Shown: positions 1 to 8,412, counted from the first letter of the stretch. The stretch: 64,000 nucleotides of DNA from Bacteroidales bacterium UBA7009 (GCA_002449665.1 DJXH01000058.1:9999-73998); one strand, 5' to 3'. Program-made: numbers and translations. The notes: generated from the sequence alone by a model not told the origin.

Positions 1-650
1 CGCTCCGGCTCTTTGATACCCGGAAGTTCGATAAGAATACGGCTGCTTTGAGGTATCTGCTGGATATTAGGTTGTACGACGCCGAAACGGTCGATACGAG
101 TACGCAGTACGTTAAACGAGTTGCTTACAGCACCTTCCACTTCCTCGCGTATAACTTTCTCCACTTCGGCGTTGGTGGAAGTGAGAGTAACTTTGTCGCG
201 AAGTTCGTAGGTAGAGAAAATGCTTGCCAACTGTGCATTGGGGTCAACGCTGTAGAAAGCCTCGAGGAAGAGAGTAACAAAATCGCGGCTGTCGTTTTTG
301 TGCATCTCCTGCGCCATTGCCATTGCTTTGACAAAGTTCTCCGAAGTGTTATGCCCGCTGAGCGAACGAATGATTTCAGCCTCACTCACTTCCATAATAA
401 CGTTCATACCGCCTTTGAGGTCAAGACCGAGGTTGAGTTGCTTTTCGCGGCACTCTTTCAGCGTATAGCCGAACCATACTTTCTTTGTGGCGATAGAGTC
501 CTGATAATAAAATTCTTTTTCGTCATCTCCCGCAGCGTATTTCTTGGCGGCATTGTCATAGTGCGCTACCACGAAACTGAACGAGAGATAGAAGGCGCAT
601 ACCAGTGCAAGGCATATCGCCAGTGTTCTAACAAGTCCTTTGTTTTGCAT
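1..650 (-). CDS. secDF: Protein translocase SecDF fusion, N-terminal part (cut by window start)
   Basis: The minus-strand reading frame starts with ATG at 650 and stays open to the window edge (about 216 residues). It opens with one hydrophobic segment (residues about 9-28), followed by the SecD hallmark around residues 72-84 (LNLGLDLKGGMNV) and then the periplasmic P1 region with the typical segment LRTRIDRFGVVQPNIQ near residue 185. SecD/SecF use the proton gradient to help pull secreted proteins through SecYEG. In Bacteroidota the two subunits are normally fused into one protein of about 1000 residues; the fusion itself lies outside the window, so that part is inferred from the family. A good promoter lies about 55 nt upstream of the start. 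Confidence 0.93.
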   Translation of the reverse strand, partial: MQNKGLVRTLAICLALVCAFYLSFSFVVAHYDNAAKKYAAGDDEKEFYYQDSIATKKVWFGYTLKECREKQLNLGLDLKGGMNVIMEVSEAEIIRSLSGHNTSENFVKAMAMAQEMHKNDSRDFVTLFLEAFYSVDPNAQLASIFSTYELRDKVTLTSTNAEVEKVIREEVEGAVSNSFNVLRTRIDRFGVVQPNIQQIPQSSRILIELPGIKEPE

Positions 651-703
651 AATTAGTATAGATTTTTATGATTTTCTTTTTATAGTTCACACAAAATAGC
701 CTG

Positions 704-735
704 CAAAGGTACAACATTTTTAATGATTGTGCAAA
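704..735 (-). promoter_or_regulatory. Predicted promoter of secDF
   Basis: On the minus strand a TTTG box (735-732) and a TACCTTTG box (711-704) are separated by 20 nt, matching the Bacteroidota sigma-ABfr pattern. The predicted transcript starts near 700, giving a leader of about 50 nt before the ATG at 650. Confidence 0.75.
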
Positions 736-780
736 AAAACACTGAATTTTGTCAAAAAAAAGGTCTGATTGCTCCTAAAC

Positions 781-811
781 TTGCACAGACAAAATATGTT
801 TTGTAACTTTG
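781..811 (+). promoter_or_regulatory. Predicted promoter of the first deoxynucleoside kinase
   Basis: TTG at 781-783 and TAACTTTG at 804-811 with a 20 nt spacer. The start codon follows only 8 nt after the -7 box, so the mRNA should have almost no 5' leader. The box also shows that the longer frame opening at 769 cannot be the real start, because 769 lies upstream of the promoter. Confidence 0.72.
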
Positions 812-819
812 CAGCGGAT

Positions 820-1437
820 ATGTATATAGCCATAGCAGGAAACATAGGAGCAGGCAAGACGACGCTGACAAAGATGTTGGCGAAGTACTACGGTTGGGAG
901 CCGAGGTTTGAGTCGGTAGGATTCAATCCGTATCTTGCAGACTATTATGCCGATATACCCCGCTGGTCGTTTTGTCTTGAGACGTATTTTCTCAAAGAGC
1001 GTTTCAAGGATATGCTTGCCGTGTTGCAATCGGGCAAGGATATTGTGCAGGATCGCAGTATTTTTGAGGGTGTGTATGTGTTTGTAACGAACAACTACCT
1101 TCGCGGCGACCTTAGTGAGCGTGATTATGAGACATATATGGAGTTGTTTTCTCTTATGAAGCGTATGATGCGCCTGCCGGATTTGATGATTTATCTTCGC
1201 AAGTCGGTGCCGTCGCTGATACGTCAGATACAGAAGCGAGGCAGAGAGTATGAACAGGGTATGCAGATAGACTACCTCAAAGACCTGAACGACAGATATG
1301 AGGAGTTTATCTTTAACAAATACGAGGGCAAGGTGCTTGTCATTGAGTCCGACGAACTTGACTTTGAAAACCGTCCCGAAGACTTCCGTATGATAATCAA
1401 TCGCATTGATGCCGAACTATTCGGGCTGTTTTCGTAA
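820..1437 (+). CDS. Deoxynucleoside kinase, paralogue 1
   Basis: A 205-residue dNK-family protein (deoxyadenosine/deoxyguanosine/deoxycytidine kinase type), which phosphorylates deoxynucleosides from ATP in nucleotide salvage. The P-loop GNIGAGKTT is at residues 7-15, the DRS-type motif follows in IVQDRSIF (near residue 85), and the lid region RGREYEQGM is at about residue 145. I chose ATG 820 because it places the P-loop at the N-terminus and lies just after the promoter. It is clearly a paralogue of the kinase at 4405, sharing long identical stretches such as IQKRGREYE and the C-terminal IDAELFGLF. Substrate preference cannot be told from sequence. The two paralogues are separated here by an R-M cassette. 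Confidence 0.9.
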   Translation: MYIAIAGNIGAGKTTLTKMLAKYYGWEPRFESVGFNPYLADYYADIPRWSFCLETYFLKERFKDMLAVLQSGKDIVQDRSIFEGVYVFVTNNYLRGDLSERDYETYMELFSLMKRMMRLPDLMIYLRKSVPSLIRQIQKRGREYEQGMQIDYLKDLNDRYEEFIFNKYEGKVLVIESDELDFENRPEDFRMIINRIDAELFGLFS

Positions 1438-1453
1438 TGTAGGAATTTATAAA

Positions 1454-2248
1454 ATGGGAAAAACAAACGACATAGATATGAGCCGATGGCGTGACAGCGG
1501 CATAAATGTGGAGAGCCTGTGGATTATAAATGAGCGAGATAAAACCGGCAAACACACTAATGTTTATCACGGCAACTTCATTCCTCAAATACCCCGCCAA
1601 ATGCTCAAACGATATACCAAAGAAGGCGATGTTGTCGTTGATATGTTTATGGGTAGCGGTACCACCTTGTTTGAAGCGGAAACACTAAAAAGAAATTTTA
1701 TCGGCTTTGACATCAATACTGAAATTATAGAATATGTGCAGTCTAAAATGGATGAGACAAGTCCGATACAATACTATATTCATAACTGCGACATTACGAA
1801 TAATCAGGCTGTCAGCGAATGTTTAAGGAAAGATTTGAGGACACTAAACAGGCAGGTAGTTGACTTTATCATATCACACCCGCCTTATATGGATATAGTA
1901 AAATTTACGAACTTGGTAGAAGATTTATCGCATATTGGCGACCTTAATAATTTTATACAAAAATACACACAGGCTTTCGGGAATGTTTTTACATATTTGA
2001 AAACCGGCGGTTACGCGGCAATTGTTATAGGCGATGTATATAAAAACGGAGAAGTCATACCATTAGGTTTCCACGTGATGAATAGCATTAAATGCAATTT
2101 CCCCGTTAAGATGAAAGGAATTGTGGTAAAAAACATAGAAGGAAACAGAGGCAAACTCGGAGTAAATGATATTTGGCATTACAGAGCATTGAACAGCGAT
2201 TACTTTATTTTCAAACACGAATATATTTTTGTATTCAAGAAAGCATAG
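1454..2248 (+). CDS. DNA methyltransferase, N4-cytosine or N6-adenine type (R-M system, first methyltransferase)
   Basis: A 264-residue methyltransferase. Motif I for S-adenosylmethionine binding is DMFMGSGTT (residues about 63-71), preceded by a motif-X-like stretch; catalytic motif IV appears as SHPPY (141-145). The order X, I, IV fits a gamma-like arrangement of amino-methyltransferases, and the C-terminal HEYIFVFKK is typical of this family. The residue before PPY is His rather than the usual Ser/Thr (N4C) or Asp/Asn (N6A), so the target base is uncertain. ATG 1454 is chosen over the frame opening at 1406, which overlaps the kinase end. It lies 4 nt before the nuclease gene. Base composition is visibly more AT-rich than the flanking kinases. 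Confidence 0.85.
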   Translation: MGKTNDIDMSRWRDSGINVESLWIINERDKTGKHTNVYHGNFIPQIPRQMLKRYTKEGDVVVDMFMGSGTTLFEAETLKRNFIGFDINTEIIEYVQSKMDETSPIQYYIHNCDITNNQAVSECLRKDLRTLNRQVVDFIISHPPYMDIVKFTNLVEDLSHIGDLNNFIQKYTQAFGNVFTYLKTGGYAAIVIGDVYKNGEVIPLGFHVMNSIKCNFPVKMKGIVVKNIEGNRGKLGVNDIWHYRALNSDYFIFKHEYIFVFKKA

Positions 2249-2252
2249 ATTT

Positions 2253-3386
2253 ATGACAACTCACGTTTTGATAGTAGATGAGCATACTTTCCCCATACAT
2301 CTTCAATATATGTTTGCAGGGACGGGGAGCGGAGAAAAGAAAGTTGGCGATATTATTGACTGCACAGACAACAATATACACTGGTCTCGTGAAGCCGGTT
2401 TGGTTTCTATGTTGGCAGACGGAGCTAGAATAAGACAAGGAGATTATATAGTATTTTACTTACAGCAGACAAACAGACATGAAGGGCTGTTCTTCGGCAT
2501 ATTCCAAGCAGCACAAGATTCTGTTTTTATTGACGATAATTCAAGTGCACAATACTTGAAAAAGGAACTCAAAAAATCTCTAACTTTCAGACTGCTTATA
2601 AAGCCTTGTGAAGTATATTCCAAAGGAGTAACCGAGTGGGAAGCATTAGATGTCATACGTGGTATTCACTCTCCTAATCAGATGTTATGGAGCCTTATAT
2701 ACAGGAAACTCAAAGGCAACAGAGGTAATACCATGATTACTGAATACGAGGCAGAGAGACTTTTTGAGTTGATAAGGCTGAAAAATGACAGAACACCTTT
2801 GACAAACGAACATTTCAGATATGAAAACAAACTCATTATTCCTGCCGACTCAACATCACCGTATTTAGGGCAAACAAAAACTGCGGATATACTTCAGCGC
2901 CTAAAACACAAATACTCCGTCCATCGCGCACACGAAGCCCATTTACAAGCATACATAGTTCAAAATATCGGCAAAGGCACTAACCCGTCACTTGACAAAG
3001 CACTATGCATCACAACTACTGATTGGATAGGTAACGAAGTCTCCTGCGGAGTCGGTATGCAAAGAATAGATATTTTAATATCACATCACATGAGTGATAT
3101 ACAACGCGAAGTAATGCCGATAGAACTTAAGTGCATTCCTGCAGAAACTTACAACGCAAGACAACTTATAAGATACATTGATTGGCTTGAGCAATACTAT
3201 GTTCCCAATCACCCAAGTCGTATTCAACCGATTTTGATATGCAGAAAAAACAAAAACAGCATTTCGCAAGAAGTAGCAAACTCATTTTCTGCGTTTGACG
3301 AAAAAATGAAGGGAAGATGTCTTCCTTTGAGGTTTATTGAATATCATTTTGACCCTGACACATTAGTATTTGAAAGAATAAGATGA
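2253..3386 (+). CDS. Probable restriction endonuclease with NucS-like PD-(D/E)XK domain
   Basis: A 377-residue protein between two DNA methyltransferase genes. The C-terminal half has the layout of a PD-(D/E)XK nuclease: a helix with Glu228 (RAHEAHLQAYIVQNIGKG), then RIDILI with Asp273, then PIELK with Glu291 and Lys293, followed by RQLIRYIDWL. This resembles the NucS/DUF91 nuclease domain. The N-terminal about 170 residues form a separate domain (GDYIVFYL..HEGLFFGIF..LTFRLLI..VTEWEALD), possibly a PUA/EVE-like DNA- or modified-base-reading fold; that is a guess. The role as the restriction enzyme is inferred from the nuclease motif and gene order. The start ATG 2253 lies just after the upstream stop, and its end overlaps the next gene by 4 nt (ATGA). 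Confidence 0.8.
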   Translation: MTTHVLIVDEHTFPIHLQYMFAGTGSGEKKVGDIIDCTDNNIHWSREAGLVSMLADGARIRQGDYIVFYLQQTNRHEGLFFGIFQAAQDSVFIDDNSSAQYLKKELKKSLTFRLLIKPCEVYSKGVTEWEALDVIRGIHSPNQMLWSLIYRKLKGNRGNTMITEYEAERLFELIRLKNDRTPLTNEHFRYENKLIIPADSTSPYLGQTKTADILQRLKHKYSVHRAHEAHLQAYIVQNIGKGTNPSLDKALCITTTDWIGNEVSCGVGMQRIDILISHHMSDIQREVMPIELKCIPAETYNARQLIRYIDWLEQYYVPNHPSRIQPILICRKNKNSISQEVANSFSAFDEKMKGRCLPLRFIEYHFDPDTLVFERIR

Positions 3387-4390
3387 ACTATATAGGCTCA
3401 AAACTTAAATTATCCGCCTTTCTATATCAAACAATTGACGATATTGTAGGGGATCATTTGCGGGAAAAAATTTTCTGCGATGGCTTTGCAGGTACCGGAA
3501 TTGTCGGACGTAAATTCAAACCTTACGCAAAACAAATAATATCTAACGACATAGAATATTACAGTTATGTACTTAACAGAAATTATATCGGCAATTCTAC
3601 ATTCAAACCCGATTGGAATCTGCTTATAGACCGACTTAATCAAGAACCGCTTATTTCTAACGGATTTATTTATAATAATTATTGTCTCGGCAGTGGCAGC
3701 CAAAGGCAATACTTTTCGGATTTCAACGGTCAAAAAATTGATACAATACGATTAAAAATTGAAAAATGGCACTCAACCAAATACATAGATGACAATGCAT
3801 ATTATTTCCTGCTATGCTCTTTGCTTGAAAGCGCGGACAAAGTGGCAAACACCGCATCTGTTTACGGAGCTTTCTTAAAACATCTTAAAAAGAGTGCCCA
3901 AGCAGATTTATTACTACTGCCGGCAAGTTTTGAGACTTCTGATACAAAAAACTTAGTTTATAATGAAGATATAAACACGCTCATAAAAAAAATATCGGGA
4001 GATATTTTATATTTAGACCCACCATACAATGCAAGACAATACGGAGCAAATTACCATATATTAAACACTATTTCGGAATATAAGCCGTTCATTCCGAAAG
4101 GGAAAACAGGAATGCGCGAATATGAAACATCAAAATTTTGCAGCAAGCGGACCGTTTATGATGAATTTGACGATTTAATACGTAATGCTGATTTTGAATA
4201 CATTTTCGTATCATATAATAATGAGGGGTTGATGAGTTTAGAGGAAATAGAGGAAATAATGTCCAAATACGGCAATTATCAATGCGTTTCCACTAAATAC
4301 AGCAGATTTCAAGCCGACAAAACAACCAATAGAAATATAAAAGCAGACTCAACAATAGAATATCTCCACATATTAAAAAAAAACACATAA
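3383..4390 (+). CDS. D12-class N6-adenine DNA methyltransferase (R-M system, second methyltransferase)
   Basis: A 335-residue adenine methyltransferase of the Dam/D12 class. It starts with the motif-X signature MNYIGSK, has motif I DGFAGTGIVG at residues 33-42 and catalytic motif IV YLDPPY with DPPY at 212-215. Between them lies the target-recognition region. It overlaps the nuclease gene by 4 nt, so the three genes are translationally coupled. A D12 enzyme next to a methyltransferase of another class suggests an asymmetric recognition site whose strands are modified by different enzymes (inference). Poly-A-rich sequence marks its 3' end, and the second kinase starts 14 nt downstream. Confidence 0.9.
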   Translation: MNYIGSKLKLSAFLYQTIDDIVGDHLREKIFCDGFAGTGIVGRKFKPYAKQIISNDIEYYSYVLNRNYIGNSTFKPDWNLLIDRLNQEPLISNGFIYNNYCLGSGSQRQYFSDFNGQKIDTIRLKIEKWHSTKYIDDNAYYFLLCSLLESADKVANTASVYGAFLKHLKKSAQADLLLLPASFETSDTKNLVYNEDINTLIKKISGDILYLDPPYNARQYGANYHILNTISEYKPFIPKGKTGMREYETSKFCSKRTVYDEFDDLIRNADFEYIFVSYNNEGLMSLEEIEEIMSKYGNYQCVSTKYSRFQADKTTNRNIKADSTIEYLHILKKNT

Positions 4391-4404
4391 ACACTACATA
4401 TACT

Positions 4405-5055
4405 ATGCATATAGCAATCGCAGGGAACATCGGATGCGGCAAGACGACACTCACTAATATGCTTGCCCGCCACTATGGTTGGAAACCGCGCTTTGAAAGC
4501 GTGGACTTTAACCCCTATCTTGAAGATTTCTACGCCGATATGGCTCGCTGGTCGTTTAACCTACAAATATACTTCCTCAACAAACGTTTTAAGGATGTGG
4601 TGGAAATAACGCAATCGGAGGAATACATCATTCAAGACCGCACCATATATGAGGATGCGCGCATTTTCGCCCCCAACCTGCACGAGCAAGGGTATATGTC
4701 CGACCGTGATTTTGACAACTACACCGACCTCTTTAACCTTATGATGTCGCTTGTCAGAATGCCGGATCTGATGATATACATACGCTCGTCCATTCCCAAC
4801 CTCGTGGCACAGATACAAAAGCGCGGGCGCGAGTATGAAGCCGGTATGAGAATAGACTACCTGCAGGGACTGAATGACAAATACGAAGCGTGGATAAAAG
4901 ACTATAAGGGCAAACTGATAATAGTGGACGGCGATAATGTCAAATTCGGGCAGAACCCCGAACATTTTCAGCAAATTACCGACCGCATAGATGCCGAGCT
5001 GTTCGGTCTGTTCCCCTTTGAGCAGTCAACGGCGGTAGGAAAAGAGATACACTAA
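4405..5055 (+). CDS. Deoxynucleoside kinase, paralogue 2
   Basis: A 216-residue dNK-family kinase with P-loop GNIGCGKTT at residues 7-15, the motif IIQDRTIYED and lid RGREYEAGM. It is a close paralogue of the kinase at 820 but carries an extra C-terminal tail of about 12 residues. In Bacteroidales two such kinases are often neighbours and the products can form a heterodimer with split substrate specificity; whether that holds here is inference. No TAnnTTTG promoter is visible in the 14 nt upstream, so expression depends on read-through from the R-M genes or from the first kinase promoter. The Xer recombinase gene begins 1 nt after its stop. Confidence 0.9.
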   Translation: MHIAIAGNIGCGKTTLTNMLARHYGWKPRFESVDFNPYLEDFYADMARWSFNLQIYFLNKRFKDVVEITQSEEYIIQDRTIYEDARIFAPNLHEQGYMSDRDFDNYTDLFNLMMSLVRMPDLMIYIRSSIPNLVAQIQKRGREYEAGMRIDYLQGLNDKYEAWIKDYKGKLIIVDGDNVKFGQNPEHFQQITDRIDAELFGLFPFEQSTAVGKEIH

Positions 5056-5056
5056 A

Positions 5057-5971
5057 GTGGTAGATAAGTTTTTAGACTATATTGCTATTGAAAAAAGGCT
5101 GTCAGGGCGTACTGTTGAGACCTACAAAGACGACCTGTATGAGTTTTGCGCTTTCCTCGGCTGTGACAGCTGCAGCATTGACGTGCAAAGCATAACGGAA
5201 GATGACGTAAAGGCCTGGATATTAGACCTTATGGAAAACAAGCACAACTCGCCTCGCAGCGTAAAACAAAAACTTGCGGCACTGCACTCGTTCTACAAAT
5301 TCCTACTGCTGACGGGTATTGTCAGCAAAGATGTAACACGCCGTATAATAGCACCTAAAGCGGACAAGCCCCTGCCCGTTTTCTTCAAGCCGCACGAGAT
5401 GGAAGCCGCTACTGCTTACGAAGACAGCGCAGACGACAAAGAAAGCGCAAGGGATAATCTGATAATCGAAATGTTATACCAGACAGGTATGCGACAGGCT
5501 GAGATGCTTGGGCTGAAAGATACCGACATAGACCTCATAAACAAGCAGATACGAGTATTCGGCAAAAGACGGAAAGAGCGCATAATACCCATAGGCGACC
5601 AACTGATAGAACAAATACAAAAATACAAAGAGTACAGAGATGGCGAATGTGGTACGTTTTTTGTAATTTGGAAAAAGGACGGCGAGACAAAGCCGCTGAA
5701 CAAAGCAACCTTATATAATATAGTAAGGAAACGTATGGGCGAGGTGAGTACGCTCAAAAAACATTCGCCTCACGTACTCAGGCACACTTTTGCCACCACT
5801 ATGCTCAACAACGGAGCGGACATACGCACCATACAGACACTACTCGGGCACGCAAGTCTTGCTGCCACGCAGATATACACCCACACTACTTTTGAACAAA
5901 TAAAACAAACATATAAAGAGGCCCACCCGCGAGCGCAAAAAGCAGCGGCAAAGCCCATAATAACCAACTAA
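5057..5971 (+). CDS. Xer-type tyrosine recombinase (XerC/XerD family)
   Basis: A 304-residue site-specific recombinase starting with GTG at 5057. The N-terminal SAM-like core-binding domain covers residues about 1-90. The catalytic residues are all present: Arg146 (TGMR), Lys170 (FGKRRKER), His239 and Arg242 (SPHVLRH), His265 (LGH) and Tyr274 (IYTH). Length and domain layout match the chromosomal Xer proteins that resolve chromosome dimers at dif. Its position directly before hpf is the usual Bacteroidota arrangement, so I regard it as the resident Xer, not the integrase of the nearby R-M cassette. XerC and XerD cannot be told apart here. Confidence 0.9.
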   Translation: MVDKFLDYIAIEKRLSGRTVETYKDDLYEFCAFLGCDSCSIDVQSITEDDVKAWILDLMENKHNSPRSVKQKLAALHSFYKFLLLTGIVSKDVTRRIIAPKADKPLPVFFKPHEMEAATAYEDSADDKESARDNLIIEMLYQTGMRQAEMLGLKDTDIDLINKQIRVFGKRRKERIIPIGDQLIEQIQKYKEYRDGECGTFFVIWKKDGETKPLNKATLYNIVRKRMGEVSTLKKHSPHVLRHTFATTMLNNGADIRTIQTLLGHASLAATQIYTHTTFEQIKQTYKEAHPRAQKAAAKPIITN

Positions 5972-5988
5972 ATATAGGAGAAAAGATT

Positions 5989-6276
5989 ATGACAGTAAAC
6001 ACACAGGCAGTCAATTTTGACATCGCGGAAAGACTTGAGAAGTATATCGAGAAGAAAACCCGCCGCTACGAAAAACTTCTTCCTAAAACGGCTGAAATAT
6101 CAATACGTATGACGGTGGTAAAACCTGAGACCAACCTCAACAAAGAAACACAGATTCGCATTCTCGGTATGGGAGCGGAGATGTTCGTGGAAAAGACTTG
6201 CGACACCTTTGAGCAGGGCATAGACGAAGGTCTTGAGGCAATAGACCGCCAAATAGAAAAACTTAAAGACAAATAA
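5989..6276 (+). CDS. hpf: Ribosome hibernation promoting factor, short form
   Basis: A 95-residue HPF/RaiA (S30AE) protein that binds the 30S decoding centre and helps keep idle ribosomes inactive in stationary phase. The fold is visible as strand-helix-strands-helix: MTVNTQAVNFDIAERLEKYIEKK, then EISIRMTVV and TQIRILG, ending in a helix EQGIDEGLEAIDRQIEKLK. It lacks the extra C-terminal dimerisation domain of the long form. A purine-rich AGGAGA stretch sits about 9 nt before the ATG. It lies 17 nt after the recombinase gene and 6 nt before the thioredoxin gene, probably in one transcript. Confidence 0.93.
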   Translation: MTVNTQAVNFDIAERLEKYIEKKTRRYEKLLPKTAEISIRMTVVKPETNLNKETQIRILGMGAEMFVEKTCDTFEQGIDEGLEAIDRQIEKLKDK

Positions 6277-6282
6277 GCACTG

Positions 6283-6732
6283 ATGAAAAAACTGATACAG
6301 GCAGCATTGCTGCTGCTTATCTGCACTCATACTCAACTCCTTGCACAAGGAGTTGAGTATATGACCACGGCTCAATTCAAGCAAAACATATTTGACTACA
6401 CCAAGGAAAAAGATTGGAAATATAAAGGCAACACGCCTTGTGTGATTGATTTCTACACCACTTGGTGCGGACCGTGCAAACGCCTTGCACCGATAATGGA
6501 AGAGCTGAGCGAAAAATACAAGGGCAAAGTCAAGTTCTACAAAGCCGACACGGAGAAAGAGCAGGAATTGGCATACGTTTTTCAAATTTCGAGCATACCG
6601 CAGGTGCTGTATATCCCCAAAAGCGGCAAACCGACATTGCTGAAAGGGCTGTATCCGAAAGAGAATATAGAGATGATTATAGACAAACTGCTGCTCGGCA
6701 TTAAGAGACAAGCGGATAACCAACAAAAATAA
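6283..6732 (+). CDS. Secreted thioredoxin-like protein
   Basis: A 149-residue protein with a signal peptide (MKKLIQAALLLLICTHTQLLAQ) and a thioredoxin fold. The redox motif WCGPC is at residues 61-65, followed by the usual KADTEKEQELAYVFQISSIPQVLYIP with the cis-proline. It probably works in the periplasm on disulfides or in cytochrome or envelope protein maturation; the exact partner is unknown. A perfect 14-bp inverted repeat lies inside the region coding for the signal-peptide end. The antiporter gene follows after 9 nt. Confidence 0.88.
   Translation: MKKLIQAALLLLICTHTQLLAQGVEYMTTAQFKQNIFDYTKEKDWKYKGNTPCVIDFYTTWCGPCKRLAPIMEELSEKYKGKVKFYKADTEKEQELAYVFQISSIPQVLYIPKSGKPTLLKGLYPKENIEMIIDKLLLGIKRQADNQQK
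6329..6360 (+). repeat. Perfect 14-bp inverted repeat inside the thioredoxin-like gene
   Basis: Arms at 6329-6342 and 6347-6360 are exact reverse complements with a 4-nt loop (GCAC). The RNA would form a strong hairpin about 45 nt into the coding region, at the signal-peptide cleavage site. There is no run of T after it, so a terminator function is unlikely. Confidence 0.9.
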
Positions 6733-6741
6733 CGTAAGACA

Positions 6742-8397
6742 ATGCAGATTGAGTTTATCTTACTTGTTTTGAGCCTGCTTTTTTTCGCAAGCATATTCAC
6801 CGACCGCATTGGGTCTAAATTCGGAGTACCGGCACTACTGCTGTTTCTCATAGTAGGTATGATTTTCGGTCCGGACGGTTTCGGCAAGTGGCTGACAGCC
6901 GACGGACAAGGACTGATAGAGTCCGTCTCTATAGGCAGAGCGCAAGTGGTAGGCACGATAGCACTTTGCGTCATCTTGTTTTCCGGCGGTATGGATACCA
7001 AACTCTCGGATATTCGTCCCGTCCTACACCCCGGTATTACTCTTGCCACAGTCGGAGTTTTTCTGACGGCACTCATTTCGGGTACGGTCATCTATTTCGT
7101 CTTCGGCTGGATGCAGGCGGTGGTAACTATTTCCTTTCCTATGGCGATGCTCATGGCATCCACTATGTCATCCACCGACTCGGCAAGCGTCTTTTCCACA
7201 CTCCGCACCAACGGCATTCACCTCAAGCACAACCTCCGTCCGCTGCTCGAACTTGAATCGGGTGCCAACGACCCGATGGCATACGTGCTGACTATCACGC
7301 TGATAGGCATCGTCACTTCCTCCACGGGGGAGATAAGTCCGCTTGCCATAGCACAGGATATAGTGATACAACTTATAGTCGGCGGCTTTATGGGCTTCGG
7401 ATTAGGTAAGACAGCGGTGGCACTGATGCGTAAAGCCAAACTGACCAACGAGAGTCTGTACCCTATAATGATACTCACTTTCTGCATCTTCATCTTCGCC
7501 GTAACTTATTATATGAAAGGCAACAGTTATCTTGCAGTCTATATAGGCGGCGTGATGATAGGCAACAGCAAGTTTATCCGCAAACGCCAGACCAAGTCGT
7601 TCTTTGACGGACTGACGTGGCTGTGCCAACTCGTTATGTTCCTTATGCTCGGACTGATGGTCAAGCCTCACGAACTGATGGAACTGTCCGTATGGCTGCC
7701 GTGTCTTATAATAAGCATCATCACCACTTTTATCTCTCGTCCGCTTGCCGTGTTTGCCTGCCTGCAACCGTTTAAGCAGTATCAGGGCAGAGACAAGGTG
7801 CTTGTCAGTTGGGTAGGACTGAAAGGCGCTGTACCTATCATCTTTGCCATAATGTGTATAGCGAGCAACGTAAAGGATGCCAACCTGCTATTTAACGTTG
7901 TGTTCCTCTGCACGTTAGTTTCGCTGCTGCTACAGGGAACGACACTGAGTAAAATGGCGAACAGCCTCAAACTGGCAGAGCCTTCAAAAGACAAAGAACG
8001 CCTGCAATACTTTGACATCGAACTGCCCGAGGAGATAGAAGCATACGCATACGAAAAAGAGATAAGCGAGGAAATGCTTGCCAACGGCAACTGCCTGAAA
8101 GATATGGTTATACCTAATAACGTGCGTGTTATAATGATGCGCAGAGGCGAGAATTTCTCCGTTCCCAACGGCACTACCCCTCTCAAAGCGGGCGACTATC
8201 TGCTCGTCATAAGCGAGGAAGACATTGCCGCCGTACAACGCATGCAAGAGGAGGAAGACGACTATGCACTCAAAGAATGGCGTATGCAACTCGTCAATCA
8301 CACCGGCACGTTTTTTAAGCAGCAGTGGGACAAAATAACAGGCATTACCGGCTCACAAAGCAAAGAAAAAAACAAAGAGAAAACAAATGATGAGTAA
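6742..8397 (+). CDS. CPA1-type potassium/proton antiporter (CvrA/NhaP2-like)
   Basis: A 551-residue inner-membrane cation/proton antiporter. About 12 hydrophobic segments fill residues 1-400, with characteristic stretches such as GMIFGPDGFG, MASTMSSTDSASVF and LESGANDPMAY, the latter two containing the acidic ion-binding residues of the CPA family. After the membrane part there is a cytoplasmic TrkA-C (RCK_C) domain around residues 450-515 (IPNNVRVIMMRRGENFSVP..LKAGDYLLVIS), as in potassium/proton antiporters that regulate cytoplasmic K+ and pH. The transported ion is inferred from the family. The last residues (from about 525) are a charged tail rich in Lys and Glu. Confidence 0.88.
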   Translation: MQIEFILLVLSLLFFASIFTDRIGSKFGVPALLLFLIVGMIFGPDGFGKWLTADGQGLIESVSIGRAQVVGTIALCVILFSGGMDTKLSDIRPVLHPGITLATVGVFLTALISGTVIYFVFGWMQAVVTISFPMAMLMASTMSSTDSASVFSTLRTNGIHLKHNLRPLLELESGANDPMAYVLTITLIGIVTSSTGEISPLAIAQDIVIQLIVGGFMGFGLGKTAVALMRKAKLTNESLYPIMILTFCIFIFAVTYYMKGNSYLAVYIGGVMIGNSKFIRKRQTKSFFDGLTWLCQLVMFLMLGLMVKPHELMELSVWLPCLIISIITTFISRPLAVFACLQPFKQYQGRDKVLVSWVGLKGAVPIIFAIMCIASNVKDANLLFNVVFLCTLVSLLLQGTTLSKMANSLKLAEPSKDKERLQYFDIELPEEIEAYAYEKEISEEMLANGNCLKDMVIPNNVRVIMMRRGENFSVPNGTTPLKAGDYLLVISEEDIAAVQRMQEEEDDYALKEWRMQLVNHTGTFFKQQWDKITGITGSQSKEKNKEKTNDE

Positions 8398-8412
8398 TTT
8401 TTGGCAAAATTG

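Noticed and set aside
48..656. 202-codon plus-strand frame opposite the window start
   Set aside because: The minus strand codes for a clear SecD; the plus frame has no homologous motifs.
769..1437. Start of the first kinase at 769
   Set aside because: It lies upstream of the -7 box at 804-811 and adds 17 residues not found in the paralogue.
5057..5971. Xer recombinase as integrase of the R-M cassette
   Set aside because: It lies outside the cassette beyond an intact kinase, has chromosomal Xer length, and is coupled to hpf as in other Bacteroidota.
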